Positions 1 to 9,011 of a stretch of DNA of 64,000 nt are shown one piece after another. The notes below the pieces were generated by a model that worked only from the letters and a program-made list of their open reading frames with translations, was not told the origin of the DNA and ran no database searches. Both the position numbers and the translations under genes were made by a program. The stretch is from NCBI GenBank assembly GCA_963805705.1, contig CAWDVH010000005.1, positions 1,302,001 to 1,366,000 of the forward strand, given 5' to 3'. The DNA is from CAWDVH01 sp963805705 (GTDB lineage Bacteria > Actinomycetota > Actinomycetes > Streptosporangiales > Streptosporangiaceae). Numbering within the stretch: the stretch's first letter is position 1; each line of letters begins with the position of its first letter.

Positions 1-97
1 CGGAGGGAGCGGGCCAGCCGGAGGGAGAGCAGGCCAGCCGGCGGGAGCAGGCCGGCCGAAGGGAGAGCAGGCCCAGCCGGAGGGACAAGCGGGCCAG
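1..97. repeat. Degenerate tandem repeat, about 18-21 bp unit, ~5 copies
   Basis: The first ~97 bases are imperfect copies of a purine-rich unit reading roughly CGGAGGGAGAGCAGGCCAGC, with substitutions and 1-3 base length changes. The rest of the 218 bases before the first gene is GC-rich with no coding signal apart from a promoter hexamer at 206-211. The array may continue left of the window. Confidence 0.7.
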
Positions 98-205
98 GGG
101 GCAAGCCGGCGAAACCGGCCGGGGAGACAAGCAGATGCGACCTGAGCTGGCCAGCCCGGCCGCTGGTGCCGGGTAGGTCACCGCCGGACGAATCGGCCCA
201 GCGCC

Positions 206-211
206 TAGACT
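206..211 (+). promoter_or_regulatory. -10 hexamer TAGACT, leaderless promoter of the ABC ATPase gene
   Basis: TAGACT fits the actinobacterial -10 pattern TANNNT and lies 7 bases before the GTG at 219. Transcription from it would start at or next to the start codon. No Shine-Dalgarno sequence precedes the GTG. Confidence 0.55.
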
Positions 212-218
212 CGCCACC

Positions 219-1146
219 GTGAGCACCGCTGCGGCCGTCGAGATCGTTGGCCTGGTTAAGCACTACGGGCGCACGGCCGCGGTGGCAGGGCTGTCGCTGC
301 GCGCCGAGCAGGCGGAGGTGACAGCGATCCTCGGGCCCAACGGGGCGGGCAAGACCACGACCGTCGAGATCTGCGAGGGCTTCCGCCGGCCGGACGAGGG
401 CAGTGTCCGGGTCCTCGGCCTGGATCCGGTCCGTGACGGCCGCGCGCTGCGCCCCAGGGTCGGCGTGATGCTGCAGTCGGGCGGAATCCCCACGGCCGTC
501 CGGGCCGCGGAATATCTGCGCGTCATGGCCAGATTCCATGCGCGCCCGCTCGATCCGCAGCTGCTGATCGACCGGCTCGGCCTGGCCGGCTGCGCGCGGA
601 CCCCGTTCAAGCGGCTGTCCGGCGGCCAGCAGCAGCGGCTGTCTCTCGCCGCGGCCATCATCGGGCGCCCGGAGCTGGTCTTCCTGGACGAGCCGACCGC
701 CGGGCTGGATCCGCAGGCCAGGCACGCTACCTGGGATCTTATCGCCGGGCTGCGTACCGCCGGGGCGGCCGTGATCCTGACCACGCACTACATGGAAGAG
801 GCAGAACGGCTCGCCGATCGCGTAGTCATCGTCGACCACGGGAATCTCGTAGCGGAGGGCAGCCCGGCGCAGCTGACCGGCACCGCGGGCCAGCTCAGGT
901 TCCGGGCCGATGCCGGCCTGGATCTCGAGGGCCTGGTGGCTGCGCTGCCCGGCCGGGACCACGGCCAAGGAGTCCCCCGCTGGGTACTACATGGTCGAGG
1001 TCCACGACCGGGTCAGCCCCCGCCTGATCGCCGCGGTGACGGCCTGGTGCGCCGAGCACGGAGTGCTCGCGCAGAGCCTGCGGATCGAGAGCCGCACGCT
1101 GGAGGATGTCTTCCTCGAGCTGACCGGGCGGGAACTGCGATCATGA
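219..1146 (+). CDS. ABC-2 type transporter ATP-binding protein (frameshifted)
   Basis: ATPase subunit of a DrrA-like ABC-2 exporter that would power the permease encoded next. Walker A GPNGAGKTT is at residues 39-47, the LSGGQ signature at 133-137 and Walker B LVFLDE at 153-158. The reading frame is broken: after about residue 245 the original frame loses homology, while the +1 frame carries the typical family C-terminus ending LEDVFLELTGRELRS at 1146. The span is 928 bases; removing one base gives a normal 308-aa protein, so an extra base near 950-975 (for example in GGCCGGG) is the simplest explanation. Uncorrected, the upstream frame runs through into the permease as an artificial 573-aa fusion. 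The true stop overlaps the permease ATG as ATGA at 1143-1146, which supports two separate coupled genes. Substrate unknown. Confidence 0.85.
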
Positions 1147-1940
1147 CCGAGGCTGTGACCGGTACCCCGCAGGACTGGCCCTCCCCCGCGCCCGGTGCCG
1201 CGCCGCTGGGCAAGATGATCGTCGCCCAGGCCGGCCTGGAACTGCGCACCCTGCTGCGTAACGGGGAGCAGCTGGTGCTGACCCTCATCGTCCCGGTCCT
1301 GCTGCTGGCGGCCTTCGGCCGCGAATCCCTGGTCAGCGTCGGGCCCGGCCCCCGGATCGACTTTATCGCGCCGGGCATACTCGGGCTGGCCGTGCTGTCC
1401 ACCGCCTTCACCAGCCAGGCCATCGGCACCGGGTTCGAGCGCCGGTACGGGGTACTCAAGCGGCTGGGTGCCTCGCCGCTGTCGCGCCAGGGCCTGATCG
1501 CCGCGAAGACGCTGACCGTCCTGGTGGTCGAGCTGCTTCAGGCGGCCGTGATCGTCGTGGTCGGCACGGCGCTCGGCTGGCGCCCGCATGCGGGCGGCGC
1601 CGCCGTCGTGTGGGTGCTGCTGCTGATCCTGGCCGGGACCGCCGCTTGCAGCGGACTTGCCCTGCTGATGGCCGGGACGCTGCGGGCCGAGGCCACCCTG
1701 GCGGCGGCCAACCTGCTGTACCTGGTCATGCTCGGGATCGGCGGCGTGGTTTTCCCGCTGACGAAATTCCCGGCGGCCGTGCAGCCGGTGCTGAAGCTCC
1801 TCCCGGTCGGCGCGCTGTGCGACGGACTGCGCGACGTCCTGCAGCACGGCAGCGGGCTTCCGCTACGGGACCTGCTGGTCCTCATCGTGTGGGCCGCGGC
1901 CACGACCGGACTCGCCGCGCGCACCTTCCGCTGGGAATGA
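1143..1940 (+). CDS. ABC-2 type transporter permease
   Basis: Membrane subunit (265 aa) partnering the preceding ATPase. An N-terminal cytoplasmic stretch of ~40 residues is followed by about six hydrophobic segments, the first around VLTLIVPVLLLAAFG. The ABC-2 membrane fold and size fit exporters of drugs or lipid-like molecules; the cargo cannot be told. ATG 1143 overlaps the ATPase stop, and its own stop overlaps the start of the next gene (ATGA at 1937-1940), so three genes appear translationally coupled. Confidence 0.85.
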   Translation: MTEAVTGTPQDWPSPAPGAAPLGKMIVAQAGLELRTLLRNGEQLVLTLIVPVLLLAAFGRESLVSVGPGPRIDFIAPGILGLAVLSTAFTSQAIGTGFERRYGVLKRLGASPLSRQGLIAAKTLTVLVVELLQAAVIVVVGTALGWRPHAGGAAVVWVLLLILAGTAACSGLALLMAGTLRAEATLAAANLLYLVMLGIGGVVFPLTKFPAAVQPVLKLLPVGALCDGLRDVLQHGSGLPLRDLLVLIVWAAATTGLAARTFRWE

Positions 1941-2935
1941 GAGCCGCCGGGAATGAGACCGTTACCGGCGCGCAGCCAGGCCGCGCCGGCGGCCCGCTCG
2001 CGGCACTGCCCCCGTCGGCCCTGGTATTCGCGGGCATCATCTCGGTTCAAGTCGGCGCCGGCCTAGCCGGCCGGCTGTTCAGCCAGGTGCCGCCGGCCGC
2101 CGTGACCGGCCTGCGCCTCTGGTCGGCCGCGGTGCTGATGGCCGCATTCGGCGCGCGCGGACTCGGCCGCACCGTGCGCGGGATCGTGCGCGATCGCGCC
2201 TGGCGGGACGCTGCCGTCGCCGTGGCGTTCGGGGTGACGCTCGCGGTCATGAACTTCTCGATCTACCAGTCGTTCGCCCGGATCCCGCTGGGCATCGCCG
2301 TGACCATCGAGTTCCTCGGCCCGCTCGCCGTCGCCGTCGCCTCCTCCCGGCGCCCGATCGACCTGCTCTGGGTGGGGCTGGCGGGCGCCGGGGTGCTGCT
2401 GCTGGCCCGCGGCGGGACCCCGATCGCTCCCGGCGCGCACACCGCGGTGCACGACGGCGGGCGGACGGCCTTCGTGGGCGTGCTGTTCGCGCTGATCGCG
2501 GCGACCGGCTGGGCCGCTTACATACTGCTCAGCCGATCGACCGGACGAAGGTTCAGCGGCTCGTCCGGACTGACCATCGCGATGGTCGTCGCCGCCCTGG
2601 TCGTGGCCCCGGCTGGCCTGGCGGCCGGAGGCAAGGCGCTGCTGCGGCCAGCCGTGCTCGGAACCGGCGTGGCCATCGGGCTGCTCTCCTCCGTCGTTCC
2701 GTACCGGTTCGAGCTCGAGGCGCTGCGCCGGATCCCGGCCCGCGTATTCGGCATCTGGATGAGCCTGGAGCCCGCGGTGGCCGCGCTCGTGGGACTCGTT
2801 ATCCTCGGCGAGGCGCTCTCGGTGCGCCAGTGGGCGGCCAGCGGCTGCGTGATGATCGCGTGCGCCGGGGCGGCGCGGGGCGGCCCGGCACCGGACGCCA
2901 GGGACGAGGAGGGCCTGCCCCCGCCCGCTGCCTAG
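1937..2935 (+). CDS. EamA/RhtA-family transporter
   Basis: A 332-aa drug/metabolite-transporter superfamily protein with about ten hydrophobic helices and two EamA repeats. The first repeat is near SALVFAGIISVQVGAGLAG; the C-terminal repeat contains VVPYRFELEALRRIPARVF and ends in the conserved helix LEPAVAALVGLVILGE. RhtA-like members export amino acids such as threonine or homoserine; the substrate here is unknown. ATG 1937 overlaps the permease stop. A longer frame opens at 1610, but that part lies inside the permease gene and has no family similarity, so it is excluded. Confidence 0.85.
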   Translation: MRAAGNETVTGAQPGRAGGPLAALPPSALVFAGIISVQVGAGLAGRLFSQVPPAAVTGLRLWSAAVLMAAFGARGLGRTVRGIVRDRAWRDAAVAVAFGVTLAVMNFSIYQSFARIPLGIAVTIEFLGPLAVAVASSRRPIDLLWVGLAGAGVLLLARGGTPIAPGAHTAVHDGGRTAFVGVLFALIAATGWAAYILLSRSTGRRFSGSSGLTIAMVVAALVVAPAGLAAGGKALLRPAVLGTGVAIGLLSSVVPYRFELEALRRIPARVFGIWMSLEPAVAALVGLVILGEALSVRQWAASGCVMIACAGAARGGPAPDARDEEGLPPPAA

Positions 2936-3014
2936 CCCCGCCCGCTAACCCCGCCCGCTAGCCCCGCCGCCGGCCGCCGCCCAGCCCCGCCGGATGGCTC
3001 CGGCGGTGCGCTCC

Positions 3015-3020
3015 TACGAT
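3015..3020 (+). promoter_or_regulatory. -10 hexamer TACGAT, leaderless promoter of ctaA
   Basis: TACGAT followed by 6 bases and then GTG 3027. The 90 bases before it are C-rich short repeats (CCCCGCCCGCTA twice near 2936-2963). Confidence 0.55.
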
Positions 3021-3026
3021 GGTTCC

Positions 3027-4055
3027 GTGCCTACTCACCCCGCCGCAGCGCCGCCGCCCGCCGCGCGCGGCCGCCTCCGCCAGTGGGCAGGAGTGATACT
3101 GGAACCTTCGGCCGCGACGATGCGGCGGATCGCGCTGGCGGGCGTGGTGGCCTCGGCGGCGATCATCCTGACGGGCGCCGCGGTCCGCCTGAGCCAGTCA
3201 GGCCTCGGCTGCCCGGACTGGCCGGCCTGCACGTCCACGAGCGTCGTCGCGACGGGTACGACCGGCGACAGCCTGATCCACCGGTGGATCGAGTTCGGGA
3301 ACCGGCTGGTGACCGTCGGGATCTTCGTGGTCGCCATCACTGTCTGCGTCGCCGCATGGCGGTTCAGACCAGGTCGCGACGGCGCCCGCCGCCGCGACCT
3401 GACCTGGCTGGCCTCGGCTCAGCCGGCCGCGATCGTGGCGCAGGCCGTGCTCGGCGGGATCGTCGTCCTGACCAAGCTGAATCCGGTCTGGGTATCTGTG
3501 CACTTCCTGGCGTCCATGGCCCTGGTGGCCGCCGCCGTCGTCCTGCACGTGCGGTGCCAGGAGGGCACCGGGCCGGCCCGCAGGCTGGTCCGGCCGGAGC
3601 TCAGGCTGCTCGCGGGCACGGTGATCGGAGTGCTAGCGGTCATGTTCGCGGCGGGAACCGTGGTCACCGGAACCGGGCCGCTGGCCGGGGCCCGGTCGGT
3701 CGCGCGCTATCACCTGCCGCTGACCGGGGTCACCCAGCTGCATGCGGACATCGGCTGGCTGCTCACCGGGCTGGTGATCGCGCTCGCTGCAGGCCTGCGG
3801 CTCAGCCAGGCGCCGCCGGCTGCGGCCAGGCTGGCCTGGACACTGCTCGGCCTCATCGGCCTGCAGGGTGCAGTCGGCTACACCCAGTACTTCACCGGGC
3901 TGCCCGCCGGGCTGGTGTGGGTGCACGTCGCCGGGTCCGTGCTGATCTGGATCACGGCGCTGCGGCTGTACTTCTCGCTCCGCGATCGGGGTGAGGTGCC
4001 CGGGCCGGCGGCGCGGGCCACCGTAGCCGCGTCGGCCGCCGTAGCCGCAAGCTGA
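3027..4055 (+). CDS. ctaA: Heme A synthase (COX15/CtaA family)
   Basis: Converts heme O to heme A for cytochrome aa3 oxidase in the membrane. The 342-aa protein has about eight transmembrane helices and histidines at family positions: LIHRWIEFGNRL, VSVHFLASMAL, QLHADIGWLLTGL and VWVHVAGSVLIWI. The early motif RLSQSGLGCPDWP is typical of CtaA. GTG 3027 is chosen because a -10 hexamer lies six bases upstream; an in-frame ATG at 2994 would lie before that promoter. The following gene is tkt in the same direction. The usual partner ctaB (heme O synthase) is not in the window. Confidence 0.9.
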   Translation: MPTHPAAAPPPAARGRLRQWAGVILEPSAATMRRIALAGVVASAAIILTGAAVRLSQSGLGCPDWPACTSTSVVATGTTGDSLIHRWIEFGNRLVTVGIFVVAITVCVAAWRFRPGRDGARRRDLTWLASAQPAAIVAQAVLGGIVVLTKLNPVWVSVHFLASMALVAAAVVLHVRCQEGTGPARRLVRPELRLLAGTVIGVLAVMFAAGTVVTGTGPLAGARSVARYHLPLTGVTQLHADIGWLLTGLVIALAAGLRLSQAPPAAARLAWTLLGLIGLQGAVGYTQYFTGLPAGLVWVHVAGSVLIWITALRLYFSLRDRGEVPGPAARATVAASAAVAAS

Positions 4056-4122
4056 TGGGGCGGCCCGCAGAGGTTCGCCGGGGGTTCGCCGACGGGCCGA
4101 TGAGGCCACCTGCGGCCGGGGA

Positions 4123-4160
4123 TAGGGTCGTTCTTGATCGCCACTCCCGAGAAGGACGGG
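4123..4160 (+). promoter_or_regulatory. Promoter -10 (TAGGGT) and RBS region of tkt
   Basis: TAGGGT at 4123-4128 is the best -10 match in the 115-base gap before tkt. A purine-rich GAAGGACGGG at 4151-4160 lies 10 bases before GTG 4171 and can serve as ribosome binding site, so tkt probably has a ~36-base leader, unlike its leaderless neighbours. No clear -35. Confidence 0.4.
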
Positions 4161-4170
4161 TGATGTCACG

Positions 4171-6291
4171 GTGAGCACGCAGACGCATGCCGCGCTCGGC
4201 TGGTCGAAGACCGATGACCGGGCCGTCGACCTGATCCGCGTTCTCGCGATGGATGCGGTGGAGCAGGCCGGGTCGGGGCACCCCGGCACGGCGATGAGCC
4301 TCGCTCCCGCCGCCTACGTGCTCTTCCAGCACATTCTGCGGCATGATCCCGCGGATCCGCACTGGCGCGGACGGGACCGTTTCGTGCTGTCGTGCGGGCA
4401 TTCCAGCCTGACGCTGTATATCCAGCTGTACCTATCTGGCTACGGGCTGACGCTTGATGACCTGAAGGCCTACCGGACCTGGGGCAGCCTGACGCCCGGG
4501 CACCCCGAGCACGGCCTGACCGCCGGGGTGGAGACCACGACCGGCCCGCTCGGGCAGGGCCTCGGGAACGCCGTGGGGATGGCGATGGCCGCGCGCCGGG
4601 AGCGCGGCCTGCTCGACCCCGACGCCGCGCCGGGGACCAGCCCGTTCGACCATCACATCTACGCGTTCGCCTCCGACGGGGACATTGAGGAAGGCATCAG
4701 TCACGAGGTGTCGTCGCTGGCGGCCCACCAGCAGCTGGGCAACCTGATCCTGCTGTACGACGACAACGACATCTCCATCGAGGACGATACCGCGATCGCC
4801 AAGTCCGAGGATGTCCGCGCCCGCTACGCGGCCTACGGATGGCACGTGCAGCACGTGAACTGGCGCCAGGCGGGCGGATACGCCGAGGACACCGATGCGC
4901 TGTATGCCGCGCTGGTTGCGGCCAGGGACCGCACCGACGCGCCCTCCCTGATCGCGCTGGGTTCCATCATCGGCTGGCCGGCCCCGCACAAGCAGAACAC
5001 CGGTGCGGCACACGGCTCCGCCCTGGGCGCCGACGAGGTCGCAGCGACCAAGGAGATCCTCGGCTTCGACCCGGCGGTCAGCTTCCCCGTCGAGGACCGG
5101 GCGGTTGCGCATGCCCGCCAGGTAGCCGAGCGCGGCAGGCAGGCGCATGCGGACTGGCAGGAGGCATTCGATGCCTGGTCAGACGCTCACCCCGAGCGCC
5201 GGGCGCTGCTCGACCGGATCGCCGCCAGGGAGCTGCCCGACGGCTGGGCAATGGCGCTGCCCTCGTTCCCGCCCGACGCCAAGGGCATGGCGACCAGGAA
5301 GGCCTCCGGCCAGGTCCTGAACGCGCTGGCGCCGGTGCTCCCAGAGCTGTGGGGCGGCTCGGCCGACCTCGCCGGGAGCAACGACACCACGATGAAGGAC
5401 GAGCCGTCCTTCATCCCCGAGGTGCATCAGACCCGGCTGTTCCGCGGCGGCATTTACGGCCGGACCCTGCACTTCGGTATCCGCGAGCACGCCATGGGCG
5501 CAATCTGCAACGGCATGGCGCTGCACGGGCTGACCAGGCCGTACGGGGGGACATTCCTGGTCTTCAGTGACTACATGCGGCCGTCTGTGCGGCTGGCGGC
5601 GCTGATGGGGCTGCCCGTGACGTTCGTGTGGACCCATGACTCGATTGGCCTGGGCGAGGACGGCCCGACCCACCAGCCGGTGGAGCATCTCTGGGCCCTG
5701 CGCGCCATCCCCGGCCTCAGCGTGGTCAGGCCCGGCGATGCTAACGAGACGGTGATCGCCTGGCGGGCCATCCTCGAGCGCTCCGGCCCCGCCGGGCTGT
5801 GCCTGACCAGGCAGAATATTCCCGTGCTCGACCGGTCGGCCGGCAACTCCCGCGGCCTGGCCAACGCCGAGGGAGTCTCGCGCGGCGGCTACGTCCTGGC
5901 CGAGGGCGCGGAGGGAGAGCCCGAGGTCATCCTGATCGCCACGGGCAGCGAGGTGGAGATCGCGCTCGATGCCCGTGACCTGCTGCAGCGTGACGGCATC
6001 TCCGCGCGGGTGGTGTCCATGCCGTGCGTGGAGTGGTTCGCCGAGCAGGAGAAGTCTTATCAGCAGGAGGTACTGCCTCCTGGCATCCGGGCCAGGGTCT
6101 GCGTCGAGGCGGGAATCGCACTTGGCTGGCGCGCATTCGCGGGGGACGCTGGTGAGTGCGTCAGCCTTGAGCACTTCGGGGCATCGGCGGCCTACCAGCG
6201 GCTGTACCAGGAGTTCGGGATCACGGCAGAGCGGGTCGCCACGGCCGCCAGGACCAGTCTCGCCAGGCTGAGCGCCAGAGCGGGCGAATAA
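4171..6291 (+). CDS. tkt: Transketolase
   Basis: Thiamine-diphosphate enzyme of the non-oxidative pentose phosphate pathway that moves two-carbon ketol units between sugar phosphates. At 706 aa it is normal length. The N-terminal domain has SGHPGTAMS (35-43) and the ThDP/Mg site SDGDIEEG (168-175); the central domain has the catalytic-glutamate region FGIREHAMGAICNG; a C-terminal transketolase domain follows. It heads the block tkt-tal-zwf-opcA-pgl, which joins both branches of the pathway and supplies NADPH and ribose phosphate. Confidence 0.97.
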   Translation: MSTQTHAALGWSKTDDRAVDLIRVLAMDAVEQAGSGHPGTAMSLAPAAYVLFQHILRHDPADPHWRGRDRFVLSCGHSSLTLYIQLYLSGYGLTLDDLKAYRTWGSLTPGHPEHGLTAGVETTTGPLGQGLGNAVGMAMAARRERGLLDPDAAPGTSPFDHHIYAFASDGDIEEGISHEVSSLAAHQQLGNLILLYDDNDISIEDDTAIAKSEDVRARYAAYGWHVQHVNWRQAGGYAEDTDALYAALVAARDRTDAPSLIALGSIIGWPAPHKQNTGAAHGSALGADEVAATKEILGFDPAVSFPVEDRAVAHARQVAERGRQAHADWQEAFDAWSDAHPERRALLDRIAARELPDGWAMALPSFPPDAKGMATRKASGQVLNALAPVLPELWGGSADLAGSNDTTMKDEPSFIPEVHQTRLFRGGIYGRTLHFGIREHAMGAICNGMALHGLTRPYGGTFLVFSDYMRPSVRLAALMGLPVTFVWTHDSIGLGEDGPTHQPVEHLWALRAIPGLSVVRPGDANETVIAWRAILERSGPAGLCLTRQNIPVLDRSAGNSRGLANAEGVSRGGYVLAEGAEGEPEVILIATGSEVEIALDARDLLQRDGISARVVSMPCVEWFAEQEKSYQQEVLPPGIRARVCVEAGIALGWRAFAGDAGECVSLEHFGASAAYQRLYQEFGITAERVATAARTSLARLSARAGE

Positions 6292-6312
6292 CAGGCAAGG
6301 AGCGAGAATTCC

Positions 6313-7431
6313 ATGACTTCCAGGCCCGATGACACGCTGGGCCAGCTCGCCGCCGCCGGTGTCGCGGTGTGGCTGGACGACATCAGCCGCGAGCGCCTGT
6401 CCACCGGCAACCTGGCCACCCTCGTCCGGGACATGCACGTGGTCGGCGTGACCTCCAATCCGACGATCTTCGCGCACGCCCTGTCGGCCGGGTCCAACTA
6501 CCACGGGCAGCTGGCCGACCTGGCCATGCGCGGCGTGACCGTCGACGAGGCGGCGCGCGAGATCACGACCTACGACATCCGGTGGGCCTGCGACGTGCTG
6601 CGCCCCGCGTACGACGCCAGCGGCGGGACGGACGGGCGCGTGTCCATCGAGGTTGATCCCCGGATAGCCAGGGACACCGCGAAGACGATCGCCGAGGCGC
6701 GCGGCCTGTGGTGGGCCGTGGACCGGCCTAACCTGTTCATCAAGATCCCGGCCACGGCTGAGGGGCTGCCCGCCATCACCGAGTGCCTGGCCGAGGGGAT
6801 CAGCGTGAACGTGACGCTGATCTTCTCGCTGGAACGCTACGGGCAGGTCATCGACGCCTACATGAGCGGCCTGGAGGCCGCGGCCGGCCGGGAGATGTCG
6901 GGCATCGCCTCGGTCGCGTCCTTCTTCGTCAGCCGGGTGGACACCGAGGTCGACGGCAGGCTCGACAAGCTCGGCACCGAGCAGGCTCAGGCCCTGCGCG
7001 GGAAGGCGGCAATCGCCAACGCGCGACTGGCCTATGAGCTGTTCGAGCAGCGGTTCGCCAGCCCGCGCTGGGAGGCGCTGAGCGCGCAGGGAGCCCGCCC
7101 GCAGCGGCCCCTGTGGGCGTCCACGAGCACCAAGGATCCTGCCTTCTCCGACACGATGTACGTGGTCGAGCTGGTCGCGCCGGACACCGTCAACACCATG
7201 CCGGAGGCCACCCTGCACGCCACCGCGGCCCACGGCGTGCTGCGCGGGGATACGATCCGCGGCACCTACGAGGAGTCACGGCGGGTGTTCGAGCAGCTGG
7301 AGGCCCTGGGAATCAGATATGACGACGTGGTGGCGGTGCTCGAGGAGCAGGGAGTGCAGAAATTCGCCACCTCGTGGAACGAGATGCTCGAGACCATCAC
7401 GAGGGAAATGGCGGCGGTGAGCGGGCGATGA
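6313..7431 (+). CDS. tal: Transaldolase
   Basis: Transfers a dihydroxyacetone unit between sugar phosphates through a Schiff-base lysine. The 372-aa length fits the long actinobacterial transaldolases. VTSNPTIF (46-53) is the family signature and FIKIPAT places the Schiff-base lysine at residue 144. RBS AAGGAG lies about 10 bases before ATG 6313. The stop overlaps the zwf ATG (ATGA, 7428-7431). Confidence 0.97.
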   Translation: MTSRPDDTLGQLAAAGVAVWLDDISRERLSTGNLATLVRDMHVVGVTSNPTIFAHALSAGSNYHGQLADLAMRGVTVDEAAREITTYDIRWACDVLRPAYDASGGTDGRVSIEVDPRIARDTAKTIAEARGLWWAVDRPNLFIKIPATAEGLPAITECLAEGISVNVTLIFSLERYGQVIDAYMSGLEAAAGREMSGIASVASFFVSRVDTEVDGRLDKLGTEQAQALRGKAAIANARLAYELFEQRFASPRWEALSAQGARPQRPLWASTSTKDPAFSDTMYVVELVAPDTVNTMPEATLHATAAHGVLRGDTIRGTYEESRRVFEQLEALGIRYDDVVAVLEEQGVQKFATSWNEMLETITREMAAVSGR

Positions 7432-8966
7432 CATTCAATCCGCTGCGCGACCCGCGGGATCGCAGGATCCCGCGCGTCGCCGGGCCGTGCGTGCTGGTCA
7501 TGTTCGGCGTGACCGGTGACCTGGCCAGCAAGAAACTGCTCCCGGCGATCTATGACCTGGCCAACCGCGGCCTGCTGCCGCCGGGGTTCTCCCTGGTCGG
7601 GTTCGCCCGGCGGGACTGGGAAGACGAGGATTTCGCGCAGCTGACCCACGACGCCATCAAGGCGCACGCGCGTACCCCGTTCCGGGAGGATGTCTGGAAG
7701 CAGGTCTCCGAGGGCGTGCGGTTCGTGCCCGGTGAGTTCGCCGACGACGAGGCCTTCGACAGTCTCGCTGAGACCGTGCGGCAGCTGGACGCCGAGCGGG
7801 GCACGGGCGGAAATTACGCCTTCTACCTGTCGATCCCGCCGAAGGCCTTCCCGATGGTCGTGCGGCAGCTCAAGCGATCAGGACTGTCCACGCCACCCGG
7901 CCCGGACGCCAGAGGGCACCAGCCCTGGCGCCGGGTGGTCATCGAGAAGCCATTCGGGCACGACCTGGCCAGCGCGCGCGAGCTGAACTCGATGCTGGAC
8001 GCGGTGTTCCCGGCGCAATCGGTCTTCCGCATTGACCACTACCTCGGCAAGGAGACCGTCCAGAACATCCTGGCGCTCCGCTTCGCCAATACGCTGTTCG
8101 AGCCGGTCTGGAACCGCGGCTACGTGGACCACGTCCAGATCACGATGGCCGAGGACATCGGCATCGGCGGCCGGGCCGGCTACTACGACGGGATCGGCGC
8201 CGCGCGCGACGTCATCCAGAATCACCTGATGCAGCTGGTGGCCCTGACCGCGATGGAGGAGCCGGTCTCCTTTGACGCCGACTCGCTGCGCGCCGAGAAG
8301 GAGAAGGTGCTGTCGGCGGTCAGGCTGCCGGAGGATATCGCGGAGGGCACGGCCCGCGGCCAGTACGCGGCCGGCTGGCAGGGCGGGGTCGAGGTGGTCG
8401 GGTACCTCCAGGAGGACGCGATACCGCCGGACTCAGGCACGGAGACCTATGCGGCGGTCCGGCTCGGCGTGGACACCAGGCGGTGGGCCGGTGTCCCGTT
8501 CTACCTGCGGACCGGCAAGCGGCTGACGAGCAGGATGACCGAGATCGCCCTGGTCTTCCAGCGGGCGCCGCACCTGCCCTTCACGGCCACTGACACCGAG
8601 GAACTGGGACAGAATGCCCTGGTTTTCCGGGTCCAGCCGGACGAGGGGGTCACGCTGAGATTCGGCTCGAAAGTCCCCGGCTCCGCCATGGAGGTCAGGG
8701 ACGTGAACATGGACTTCGCCTACGGCGAGTCCTTCACCGAATCCAGCCCGGAGGCCTACGAGCGGCTCCTGCTCGATGTCCTCATCGGGGACCCGCCGCT
8801 GTTCCCCCGCCAGCAGGAGGTCGAGCTGTCCTGGAAGGTCCTCGATCCGATCGAGGAGTTCTGGGCCACGCACGCCAAGCCTGACCAGTACCCCGCGGGG
8901 ACGGACGGACCTGCGTCCGCCGACGAGCTGATGGCCCGGGACGGCCGGGCCTGGCGCCGGCTCTAG
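7428..8966 (+). CDS. zwf: Glucose-6-phosphate 1-dehydrogenase
   Basis: First oxidative step of the pentose phosphate pathway, producing 6-phosphogluconolactone and reduced cofactor. The 512-aa protein has the dinucleotide-binding motif GVTGDLASKK (27-36) and the active-site signature RIDHYLGKE near residue 200. ATG 7428 overlaps the tal stop; an upstream in-frame ATG at 7374 lies inside tal and adds unrelated residues. opcA follows, as expected where Zwf needs OpcA for full activity. Confidence 0.97.
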   Translation: MTFNPLRDPRDRRIPRVAGPCVLVMFGVTGDLASKKLLPAIYDLANRGLLPPGFSLVGFARRDWEDEDFAQLTHDAIKAHARTPFREDVWKQVSEGVRFVPGEFADDEAFDSLAETVRQLDAERGTGGNYAFYLSIPPKAFPMVVRQLKRSGLSTPPGPDARGHQPWRRVVIEKPFGHDLASARELNSMLDAVFPAQSVFRIDHYLGKETVQNILALRFANTLFEPVWNRGYVDHVQITMAEDIGIGGRAGYYDGIGAARDVIQNHLMQLVALTAMEEPVSFDADSLRAEKEKVLSAVRLPEDIAEGTARGQYAAGWQGGVEVVGYLQEDAIPPDSGTETYAAVRLGVDTRRWAGVPFYLRTGKRLTSRMTEIALVFQRAPHLPFTATDTEELGQNALVFRVQPDEGVTLRFGSKVPGSAMEVRDVNMDFAYGESFTESSPEAYERLLLDVLIGDPPLFPRQQEVELSWKVLDPIEEFWATHAKPDQYPAGTDGPASADELMARDGRAWRRL

Positions 8967-9011
8967 GCGCGCCGCGCCGACCGCCAGCCACCCTGATACG
9001 GAGAGACCGGC

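Noticed and set aside
219..1940. A single 573-aa ABC ATPase-permease fusion protein
   Set aside because: The middle part is nonsense, the proper ATPase C-terminus is in the +1 frame, and the ATGA overlap at 1143 marks two genes.
5179..7233. Long minus-strand frame across tkt and tal, and similar antisense frames (8433-9956, 27165-28916, 31744-33285, 46825-48342, 58356-59960)
   Set aside because: They are mirror images of well-identified genes; at this GC the codon bias leaves stop-free antisense frames with Arg/Gly/Pro-rich nonsense translations.
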